Below, in pieces: positions 19,388 through 27,467 of a stretch of 64,000 nt of DNA. This stretch comes from Pseudarthrobacter chlorophenolicus A6 (GTDB lineage Bacteria; Actinomycetota; Actinomycetes; Actinomycetales; Micrococcaceae): assembly GCF_000022025.1 (NCBI RefSeq), contig NC_011886.1, positions 2,056,980 through 2,120,979 of the forward strand. Direction: 5' to 3'. A program made the position numbers and the translations under genes. The notes below the pieces were generated by a model. That model saw only the letters and a program-made list of their open reading frames with translations. It was not told the origin of the DNA and ran no database searches. Within the stretch, counting starts at the first letter, position 1; every line of letters begins with the position of its first letter.

Positions 19388-20955
19388 GGCCTTCTCCAGG
19401 TTCGTCCGTCACGGGCCAGCAGCTCATCCGCCGAGGCAGGGCCCCAGGATCCCGGGGCGTAGGGTTCGGGCTGTTCGTCCAGCTGCGCCCAGTATTCCTC
19501 GAACGGGTCAAGGATCTTCCAGGACAGTTCCACTTCCTCATGCCGGGGGAACAGCGGCGGCTCACCCAGGAGCACGTCCAGGATCAGGCGCTCGTAGGCC
19601 TCGGGGGAGGATTCGGTGAACGAGTGGCCGTAGCCGAAGTCCATCGTGACATCCCGGACTTCCATCTGGGTGCCCGGGACCTTGGACCCGAACCGGATGG
19701 TGACGCCCTCGTCGGGCTGTACGCGGATGACCACCGCGTTTTGCCCGAAGTCGTCCTCACCGTGGTCACGGAACAGCAGGTTGGGGGCGCGCTTGAACAC
19801 CACTGCGATCTCCGTGACCCGCCGGCCCAGGCGTTTACCGGCACGCAGGTAGAACGGAACTCCTGACCACCGGCGCGTGTGGATGTCCACCCGTACCGCG
19901 GCGTAGGTCTCGGTGGTGGAGTCCGCGGGGATGCCCTCTTCCTCCAGGTAGCCCTGGACCTGCTCGCCGCCCTGCCAGCCGCCGGAGAACTGCCCCCGCG
20001 CGGAATGGGTGGACAGGTCCTCGGGGAGCTTGACCGCTGCCAGCACCTTTTCCTTCTCCGCGCGCAGGTCATCGGCGTTGAAGGAAATGGGCTCCTCCAT
20101 CGCTGTGAGCGCCAGCAGCTGGAGGAGGTGGTTCTGGATGACGTCGCGGGCTGCACCCACGCCGTCGTAGTACCCGGCACGGCCGCCGGTACCGATGTCC
20201 TCGGCCATGGTGATCTGGACGTGGTCCACGTAGTTTGCGTTCCACAGCGGCTCGAACAGCTGGTTGGCGAAACGGAGCGCCAGGATGTTCTGGACCGTTT
20301 CCTTACCCAGGTAGTGGTCGATCCGGAACACCGCATCCGGCGGGAAGACCGATTCGACGATGTCGTTCAGCTGACGGGCGGACTGGAGGTCGTGGCCGAA
20401 CGGTTTTTCGATGACCACGCGCCGCCACTTGTCGCCGTCGGCCTGTGCAAGCCCGTGCTTGGACAGCTGCCGGCAGACCTGCTCAAAGGCTTTCGGCGGA
20501 ATCGACAGATAGAACGCGTGGTTCCCGCGGGTCCCGCGGACATCATCGAGTTCCTTGATCGTTTCGCCGAGCCGCTCGAAGGCAGCGTCGTCGTCGAATT
20601 CACCCTGGACGAACCGGATGCCCTCGGAGAGCTGGTTCCAGACCGCTTCATCGAAGGGGGTCCGTGCGTGGGCCTGGACCGAGGCCTTCACCTCAGCGGC
20701 GAAGTCCTCCTTGTCCCACTCACGGCGAGCGAATCCGACCAACGCGAAACTCGGTGGCAGCAGCCCCCGGTTGGCGAGGTCGTACACGGCGGGCATCAGT
20801 TTCTTCCGGGCGAGGTCGCCGGTCACCCCGAAGAGCACCAGTGACGACGGACCGGCAATCCGGTTCAACCGGCGGTCACGCGGATCCCGCAGTGGATTCC
20901 GGCCGGACTTTCCGGAACGTGCTCCGGAAGTCCTGCCGTATTCAGTTTCTGGCAT
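19384..20955 (-). CDS. zwf: Glucose-6-phosphate 1-dehydrogenase
   Basis: Oxidises glucose-6-phosphate to 6-phosphogluconolactone, making NADPH; 523 residues. The coenzyme loop is LFGVTGDLARKKL and the active-site motif is RIDHYLGKETVQN with the catalytic His and Lys. About 35 basic, poorly ordered residues precede the domain, as in other actinobacterial Zwf. The ATG is preceded by only a weak AAGGCG. It follows pgi by 14 bases and overlaps opcA. Confidence 0.97.
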   Translation of the reverse strand: MPETEYGRTSGARSGKSGRNPLRDPRDRRLNRIAGPSSLVLFGVTGDLARKKLMPAVYDLANRGLLPPSFALVGFARREWDKEDFAAEVKASVQAHARTPFDEAVWNQLSEGIRFVQGEFDDDAAFERLGETIKELDDVRGTRGNHAFYLSIPPKAFEQVCRQLSKHGLAQADGDKWRRVVIEKPFGHDLQSARQLNDIVESVFPPDAVFRIDHYLGKETVQNILALRFANQLFEPLWNANYVDHVQITMAEDIGTGGRAGYYDGVGAARDVIQNHLLQLLALTAMEEPISFNADDLRAEKEKVLAAVKLPEDLSTHSARGQFSGGWQGGEQVQGYLEEEGIPADSTTETYAAVRVDIHTRRWSGVPFYLRAGKRLGRRVTEIAVVFKRAPNLLFRDHGEDDFGQNAVVIRVQPDEGVTIRFGSKVPGTQMEVRDVTMDFGYGHSFTESSPEAYERLILDVLLGEPPLFPRHEEVELSWKILDPFEEYWAQLDEQPEPYAPGSWGPASADELLARDGRTWRRP

Positions 20956-20969
20956 GTTGCTTGTGCGCC

Positions 20970-22601
20970 TTAGCTTTCGGTTGCGGATGCCCGGGCGGAC
21001 AGTGCAGAAACAATGTCCTGCAGCTGTGCCACGCCGGCGGCTCGGTTGGTCAGGTGCAGGCGGAGCACGGGGCGGCCGTGTTCCTCGAGTACCTGGGCGT
21101 CGCCGGCAGCCTGGGCGGAAATAAGTTCGCCGAAGGTGAAGGGACGCTCGGGGATGGCAAGGTCATCCGTGGAAGCAGCCGTCACCTGGAGGAACACGCC
21201 GATGGCGGGGCCGCCCTTGTGGAACTGGCCGGTTGAGTGCAGGTACCGCGGCCCCCAGCCGAACGTGACGGGCCGTCCCGTCACAGCTGCGAACTCGTCC
21301 CGGACTCCTTCGAGCTGCGCGAAAGCCAGCCGGTCAAAGTAGGCCTGGACGCTGAGGTAGCTGTCCGGCTGGAGGGTATCCAACAGTGCGCTGACAGCTT
21401 CCGCAGCCGTTGATGCGCCGCCTAGCCATTCCCCGCCGCGGACTTCGATGGAACCATCGACGAACGCTGCCGGAGTGGGTTCGGGCTGTGCGTCCAGCAG
21501 GCCGCGGGCCGCAACCTTGGCGGCTTCCACGTCGGGCTGGTCGAACGGGTTGATGCCCAGGAGCCTGCCGGCCACAGCGGTCGCGAACTCCCAGACCATC
21601 ATCTGGGCGGCGAGGCCGCCCGCGATGGCAACTTCGTTTTCACCGAGTTCGACGTCGGCATCCGCGGCCACGAGGCGGACCACGAGGACGTCCTTCGCGC
21701 CGGAGTTGGCCTCGGGGGAGCCGGGACCCGCCACGACGGGCAGCACCCCGGTGCCGAGCTTGCCGGTTGATTCGGCGATGAGCTGCTCGGCCCAGTCGGC
21801 GAAGCCCACGATGCCGGAGCCGTCCTCGGCAATGACGATCTTGTTGCGCAGCGGGCTGGTGCCGCCCAGCGCGGTTCCGAGGGCCAGCCCGATGTTCTCG
21901 GGTGCGTCGTCGTTCAGGACCTCGGCAGCTTCTTCAGCCTCGTCAAGGAACGCCTGGATGTCCACGCCGGCCAGGCCGGAGGGCACCAGGCCGAACGCGG
22001 TCAGTGCGGAGAAACGGCCGCCAACGTTGGGGTCGGCGTTGAAGACGGCGCGGTAGCCGGCTTCACGGGATGCCTTGTCCAGGGGCGAGCCGGGATCCGT
22101 GACGATGATGATCCGGCTGTTGGCGTCGATGCCGGCGTCGTTGAACGCCTTCTCGAAGACGCGCCGCTGGGAGTCGGTTTCAACGGTGGAACCCGACTTG
22201 GAGGAGACCACGATGGCGGTTTCCGCCAGGCGGTCCGCCAGGGCGGCACGGACCTGGTCAGGGTCCGTGCTGTCCAGCACAGTCAGCTCGACGCCGGCGG
22301 TGCCGGCGATGACCTCGGGGGCCAGCGAGGACCCGCCCATGCCGCACAGGGCAATGCGGGTGACTCCCTCGGCCCGGAGGGCGTCGCGCAGTTCCAGGAT
22401 GTCCTTCACCAGCGGCTGGGAGACCGTTGCAGCCTCGACCCAGCCGAGGCGGATTGCGGACTCCGACTCGGCGTCGGGGCCCCAGAGGGTGTGGTCCTTC
22501 GCAAAGATCCGGGTGGCAATCCTGTCCTCGACGAGGGCGGGAAGGTGCTGTTCGAGTGCCTGCTGCGCGGCACCGGTGGCTTCGTAGCTGAGTGTGCTCA
22601 T
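20970..22601 (-). CDS. pgi: Glucose-6-phosphate isomerase
   Basis: Interconverts glucose-6-phosphate and fructose-6-phosphate; 543 residues of the actinobacterial/bifunctional-type PGI with two SIS folds. GMGGSSLAPEVI and SSKSGSTVET are the sugar-phosphate binding loops. Placed between tal (6 bases) and zwf (14 bases), it lets pentose-phosphate products return to glucose-6-phosphate. In the mycobacterial version of this operon pgi is elsewhere, so its insertion here is a lineage feature. Confidence 0.94.
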   Translation of the reverse strand: MSTLSYEATGAAQQALEQHLPALVEDRIATRIFAKDHTLWGPDAESESAIRLGWVEAATVSQPLVKDILELRDALRAEGVTRIALCGMGGSSLAPEVIAGTAGVELTVLDSTDPDQVRAALADRLAETAIVVSSKSGSTVETDSQRRVFEKAFNDAGIDANSRIIIVTDPGSPLDKASREAGYRAVFNADPNVGGRFSALTAFGLVPSGLAGVDIQAFLDEAEEAAEVLNDDAPENIGLALGTALGGTSPLRNKIVIAEDGSGIVGFADWAEQLIAESTGKLGTGVLPVVAGPGSPEANSGAKDVLVVRLVAADADVELGENEVAIAGGLAAQMMVWEFATAVAGRLLGINPFDQPDVEAAKVAARGLLDAQPEPTPAAFVDGSIEVRGGEWLGGASTAAEAVSALLDTLQPDSYLSVQAYFDRLAFAQLEGVRDEFAAVTGRPVTFGWGPRYLHSTGQFHKGGPAIGVFLQVTAASTDDLAIPERPFTFGELISAQAAGDAQVLEEHGRPVLRLHLTNRAAGVAQLQDIVSALSARASATES

Positions 22602-22607
22602 GGGTGG

Positions 22608-23723
22608 TTAGGAGGCCTTCCGTGCAGAGGCGAGGGCGCCTTCGACATCGGCCAGCAGTTCCTTCCAGCTGGCCACGAACTTATCCAGGCCCTCGGACTC
22701 CAGGAGGGCCACGACTTCGTTGTAGGAAACGCCGAGCTTTTCGAGCGCATCCAGGGTGGCGTTGGCGTCGGCGTAGGTGCCGGAGACGGTGTCGCCGGTG
22801 ACTACGCCGTGATCAAAGGTGGCGTCCAGGGTCTTTTCCGGCATGGTGTTCACGACGCCGGGAGCAACCAGTTCGGTCACGTAGAGGGTGTCCGGGTAGG
22901 CCGGGTCCTTCACGCCGGTGGATGCCCACAGCGGACGCTGGGGGAGCGCGCCTGCTTCGGCGAGGAGTGCCCAGCGTTCGGTGGCAAAGAGTTCCTCGTA
23001 CACCTGGTAGGCGAGCCGGGCGTTGGCCAGGCCGGCCTTGCCCTTGAGGGCCTTGGCCTCGTCCGTGCCGATCTTGTCGAGGCGCTTGTCGATTTCGCTG
23101 TCCACGCGGGAGACGAAGAAGGATGCCACGGAGTGGATCTTCGAGAGGTCGTGCCCGTTCTCCTTGGCCTGTTCCAGGCCGGCCTGGAAGGCGTTGATGA
23201 CGGCGCGGTAGCGCTCGAGGGAGAAGATCAGGGTGACGTTGACGCTGATGCCTTCGGCCAGTGTGGCGGTGATGGCTTCCAGGCCCTCGATGGTGGCCGG
23301 GATCTTGATCAGGACGTTGTCCTTGTTGACCTTCTTGTAGAGGTGCTTGGCTTCGGCGATGGTGCCGTTGGTGTCCCAGGCGAGGCGGGGGTCCACCTCG
23401 ATGGAGACGCGGCCATCAACACCCTTGGTGGCTGCCGCCACGGGGGCGAACAGGTCGCAGGCGTCGGCGACGTCCGTGGTGGTGATCTCGAAGATCGTCT
23501 CCTCCACGCTGGCGCCGGCTGCCGCCTGGGCAGCGACGGTGGCGTCGTAATCGGTGCCGGCGGTGATCGCTGCGTGGAAGATGGACGGGTTGGTGGTCAC
23601 GCCAACCACGTTCTTTTCTTCGATGAGCTTGCGGAGGGTGCCGGTTTCGAGGCGTCCGCGGGAAAGGTCATCGAGCCAGATGGAGACTCCGGCTTCGGAG
23701 AGCTGCTGGGTGGGAGTAGTCAT
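22608..23723 (-). CDS. tal: Transaldolase
   Basis: Transfers a dihydroxyacetone unit between sugar phosphates in the non-oxidative pentose-phosphate pathway; 371 residues. SIWLDDLSR and [13 protein letters not shown] mark the N-terminal family signature and NVLIKIPAT contains the Schiff-base Lys. The AGGAG 8 bases before the ATG supports the start. Second gene of the operon, 25 bases after tkt. The length matches the longer actinobacterial transaldolase class. Confidence 0.96.
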
Positions 23724-23748
23724 GGTGGTTATCTCCTGGAAATCGTTG

Positions 23749-25875
23749 TTAGGCGTTCAGGCCTGCGAGGGAGTCCTTGGCTGCGGCGGCGACTGCTTCC
23801 GCGGTGATGCCGAACTCCTGGAAAAGGCGCTTGTAGTCGGCTGAAGCGCCGTAGTGCTCGAGGCTGATGGAACGGCCGGCGTCGCCGACGAATTCCTTCC
23901 AGCCCAGGGAGAGGCCGGCCTCGACGGAGACGCGGGCCTTGACCGTGGCGGGCAGCACCGATTCACGATAGGCGGCGTCCTGCTTGTTGAACCACTCGAC
24001 GCAGGGCATCGAGACGACGCGGGCGGCGATGCCTTCGGCCTGCAGTGCTTCGCGGGCCTGGACGGCCAGCTGGACCTCGGACCCGGTGGCGATCAGGATG
24101 ACGTCAGCGGGGACGGTGGCGCCGTCCTTGGCTGCTTCGGCCAGGACGTAGCCGCCCTTGGCGACGCCGGATGCGGCACCGAACGTGTCGCCGTCGGCTG
24201 CCCCGTCGCCGCGCTCCCAGGTGGGGATGTTCTGGCGGGTCAGGACGATGCCGGCAGGGTTGGAGTGGTTCTCCAGCATGGTCTTCCACGCCACGGCAAC
24301 TTCGTTGGGATCGCCGGGGCGGACCACGTCCAGGCCCACGATGGCGCGCAGCGAGGCGAGCTGTTCCACCGGCTGGTGGGTGGGGCCGTCCTCGCCGAGG
24401 CCGATGGAGTCGTGCGTCCAGACGTAGAGCGACGGAACACCCATCAGGGCACCGAGGCGGATGGCGGGCCGCTGGTAGTCGCTGAAGATCAGGAAGGTGC
24501 CGGAGAACGCGCGGGTGTTCCCGTGCAGGCTGATGCCGTTGACGATCGACGCGGCAGCGTGTTCGCGGATACCGAAGTGCAGCACGCGGCCGTAGGGGTT
24601 GCCTTTCCACGCATCAGTCTGCTTGGAAGCCGGGACGAACGAGGGCGAGCCTTCGATGGTGGTGTTGTTCGACTCGGCGAGGTCGGCGGAGCCGCCCCAC
24701 AGTTCGGGCATGACCGGGCCGAGCGCGTTCAGGACCTTGCCGGACGCGGCGCGGGTGGAGACGTCCTTGCCGGCCGGGAAGACCGGAAGGGCGGCGTCGA
24801 TGTCCGCGGGAAGTTCCCGAGCCTCGATGCGCTGCAGCAGGGCTGACCCTTCGGGGTTGGCAGCCTGCCAGGCGTTGAAGGATTCTTCCCATTCCTTGCG
24901 GGCTTCCGTACCGCGGTCAACCACGGAGCGGGCGTGGGCCAGGACTTCCTGGTCCACGTCGAAGGACTTGGCGGGGTCGAAGCCCAGGACTTCCTTCAGG
25001 GCCGCGACTTCCTCGGCACCCAGTGCGGAACCGTGGATCTTGCCCGTATTCTGCTTCTTGGGGGCCGGGTAGCCGATGATGGTGCGCAGCGAAATGATGG
25101 ATGGCTTGGAGGTCTCGGCCTTGGCGGCGCGCAGGGCCGAGTACAGCTCCTGGACGTCTTCCTTGTATTCGCCGGTCTTGGTCCAGTCGACCCGCTGGAT
25201 GTGCCAGCCGTAGGCTTCGTAGCGCTTCAGGACATCCTCGGTGAAGGCGATGTCGGTGTCGTCCTCGATGGAGATGTGGTTCTCGTCGTAGATGACCACG
25301 AGGTTGCCGAGTTCCTGATGGCCGGCCAGCGAGGAAGCCTCGGACGTGACGCCTTCCTGCAGGTCGCCGTCGGATGCGATGACCCAGATGGTGTGGTCGA
25401 ACGGGCTGGTGCCCGGTGCGGCATCGGCGTCGAACAGGCCGCGCTGGCGGCGCTGGGAGTAGGCGAAGCCAACCGAGGACGCCAGGCCCTGGCCCAGGGG
25501 ACCGGTGGTGATCTCCACGCCGGCGGTGTGCTTGTACTCGGGGTGGCCCGGGGTCAGCGAACCCCAGGTCCGCAGGGCTTCCAGGTCCTTCAGTTCCAGG
25601 CCGTAGCCGGAAAGGAACAGTTGGATGTACAGGGTGAGCGAGGTGTGGCCGGGGGACAGGACGAACCGGTCACGGCCCAGCCAGTCCGGATCCCGCGGAT
25701 CGTGGCGCATCAGCTTCTGGAACAGCAGGTACGCGGCCGGCGCCAGGCTCATCGCCGTACCGGGGTGTCCGTTGCCCACCTTCTCCACAGCATCCGCGGC
25801 CAGGACGCGGATGGTATCCACGGCACGCTCATCCAGGCTGGTCCAGGACAGTTCTTGCTCTTCCAAATGTGGCAC
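23749..25875 (-). CDS. tkt: Transketolase
   Basis: A thiamine diphosphate enzyme that moves two-carbon units between sugar phosphates; 708 residues. Visible motifs: [13 protein letters not shown] near the N-terminus, the GDG-type cofactor motif [26 protein letters not shown], and the C-terminal domain [10 protein letters not shown]. The GTG at 25875 is chosen: it follows AGAGGGG and gives the family N-terminus ([20 protein letters not shown] nearby). The frame stays open for another 50 codons upstream, but that extension has no family likeness. First gene of the pentose-phosphate operon, divergent from ctaB. Confidence 0.96.
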
Positions 25876-26219
25876 GAAAACCGGGCCCCTCTCTTTGCTG
25901 ACGGCGCACGGCACACCCGGTCCGGTTATAGGCACGAAATGGGGCGCCCGCTGCGGTGTGTACCAGTCGCCGTCGAATGTTGGTCTCTCGTTCAGCCGCG
26001 AACCATGTGGGAATGCGTTTTCCACCGCTTTCCTGCCGCGCGCTGATCTGGTGACAGCTTAGCTCCATTCCAATGTTCCGGAGGCTGAAATCTCACGTTT
26101 TGGACGCAATTTCCCCTTTTATGAATAAGGCTGAAGTGAGGATGAGTTAATCTGCTCGAATCGGGCTGCGAGCGATCAAGTGCGCATATCAGCCGGGCTT
26201 TGCGCGTGTGGCGGCGCGG
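25876..26219. other. Divergent regulatory region between tkt and ctaB
   Basis: About 340 bases without a convincing gene. It must hold the tkt promoter on the minus strand and the upstream part of the ctaB promoter. The open frame continuing upstream of tkt runs to 26025 but shows no family likeness. No clear hairpin or operator was found; several AT-rich stretches (for example 26100-26130) could be -10 boxes for tkt. Confidence 0.5.
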
Positions 26220-26309
26220 TATGATATTCGGAGGCCAATGCCGGGCGCCGGACCTTTTCAACCGCCCGCAGCTGCAATGCCAGATACAACTGCCACACAG
26301 AACGGGTGA
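26220..26309 (+). promoter_or_regulatory. ctaB promoter and short upstream reading frame
   Basis: TATGAT at 26220-26225 is a good -10 box. GGAGG at 26230-26234 precedes an ATG at 26238 that opens a 23-codon frame ending at TGA 26307-26309. That stop overlaps the GTG of ctaB as GTGA. This arrangement would couple ctaB translation to a leader peptide. The spacing of GGAGG to ATG is short (3 bases), so translation of the leader is not certain. Confidence 0.4.
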
Positions 26310-27265
26310 CTGCCACCGTGAGCACAACAGATACGCCGCTGAACGCTTCCCGGGCCTCCGGCCCAGGGTTTGCCCGTAAGGCCAAGGCGTATCTCGCCCT
26401 CACCAAACCGCGCGTCATCGAACTGCTGCTGGTCAGCACGCTGCCCACCATGATCTACGCAGAGCGCGGGTTCCCGTCCATCGGCCTGATCCTTGCCACG
26501 CTGGTAGGCGGCGCGTTCGCCGCAGGCAGTGCCGGAGCGTTCAACTGCTACATCGACCGCGACATCGACAAACTGATGGCGCGTACCGAAAACCGGCCCC
26601 TGGTCACCGGCGAAGTCACTCCCCGCGAAGCTCTGGTCTTTTCGTGGCTGCTGGGCGCTGCGGCCATCGCGATCCTGTGGTTTGGCGCCAATCCGCTTTC
26701 GGCCTGGCTCGGGCTCGGTGCCATCTTCTTCTACGTCGTGATCTACACGATCATCCTGAAGCGGCGCACAGCCCAGAACATCGTGTGGGGCGGAGCAGCC
26801 GGCTGTTTCCCGGTGCTGATCGCCTGGGCCGCCGTCACCAACTCGGTGGAATGGCCTGCCATCATCCTCTTCATGGTGATTTTCCTCTGGACGCCGCCGC
26901 ACTACTGGCCGCTGTCCATGCGCTACGGCGAGGACTACCGCAACGCCAAGGTGCCCATGCTTGGGGCCATCGCCGGCGCCAAGGTGGTGTCCGTCCAGGT
27001 GGTCCTGTACGCCTGGGCCATGGTGGCCTGTTCACTGCTGATGGTTCCGGCCGGCGGCGCCGGGTGGGTCTACACGGTGACAGCCGTACTGGCCGGTGCC
27101 TGGTTCCTCTACGAGTCGCACGCCCTCTATAACCGCGCGCAGCGTGAGGACATCCCGGACAAGCGCGCCATGAAGGTCTTCCACGGCTCCATCAGCTACC
27201 TCACCCTGCTGTTCATTGCCCTGGCCGTGGATCCCTTCGTAGGACCTGCTGTCATCGGCGGCTAG
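26306..27265 (+). CDS. ctaB: Heme O synthase (protoheme IX farnesyltransferase)
   Basis: A membrane prenyltransferase that adds a farnesyl group to heme B to give heme O for the cytochrome oxidase; 319 residues with about nine membrane helices. The polyprenyl-diphosphate site [20 protein letters not shown] is intact, and a second Asp-rich loop follows ([15 protein letters not shown]). GTG at 26306 is used; GTG at 26318 is an alternative. ctaA lies 2.6 kb downstream on the other strand and SURF1 at 59-60 kb, so much of the oxidase assembly set is in this window. A strong hairpin terminator follows. Confidence 0.96.
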   Translation: MTATVSTTDTPLNASRASGPGFARKAKAYLALTKPRVIELLLVSTLPTMIYAERGFPSIGLILATLVGGAFAAGSAGAFNCYIDRDIDKLMARTENRPLVTGEVTPREALVFSWLLGAAAIAILWFGANPLSAWLGLGAIFFYVVIYTIILKRRTAQNIVWGGAAGCFPVLIAWAAVTNSVEWPAIILFMVIFLWTPPHYWPLSMRYGEDYRNAKVPMLGAIAGAKVVSVQVVLYAWAMVACSLLMVPAGGAGWVYTVTAVLAGAWFLYESHALYNRAQREDIPDKRAMKVFHGSISYLTLLFIALAVDPFVGPAVIGG

Positions 27266-27282
27266 GCATCCCCATCTGCCGA

Positions 27283-27322
27283 CGAACGGCCCGGACTTTC
27301 GAGTCCGGGCCGTTCGCCTTTT
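27283..27322 (+). terminator. Rho-independent terminator of ctaB
   Basis: A perfect 15-base-pair stem, arms 27283-27297 and 27302-27316, closed by a TTCG tetraloop and followed by TTTT at 27319-27322. It separates ctaB from the SulP-carbonic anhydrase gene. Confidence 0.92.
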
Positions 27323-27371
27323 AAGCGCCAAAGCGTCCCACGGCGCCCCGGCGTAAATGCAGGTATACCGA

Positions 27372-27419
27372 ATGACGAATTTGTCATATCCGTCACTTTA
27401 AGTGTCATCATGCGTGACA
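27372..27419 (+). promoter_or_regulatory. Cluster of inverted TGAC/GTCA half-sites before the SulP gene
   Basis: ATGAC-N6-GTCAT lies at 27372-27387. CACTT-T-AAGTG, a perfect small palindrome, lies at 27394-27404. TGTCA-N7-TGACA lies at 27403-27419. TTGTCA at 27381-27386 may serve as the -35 box. Repeated half-sites of this kind suggest binding of a dimeric regulator at the promoter of the following gene; the regulator is unknown. Confidence 0.4.
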
Positions 27420-27467
27420 ACCTGCATACGGTGGACTGGATCTTTCCCGCGAAGCAAAGGAAATCCA

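Noticed and set aside
25876..26025. 50-codon N-terminal extension of transketolase
   Set aside because: No family likeness; the GTG at 25875 has a good ribosome site and gives the normal N-terminus.
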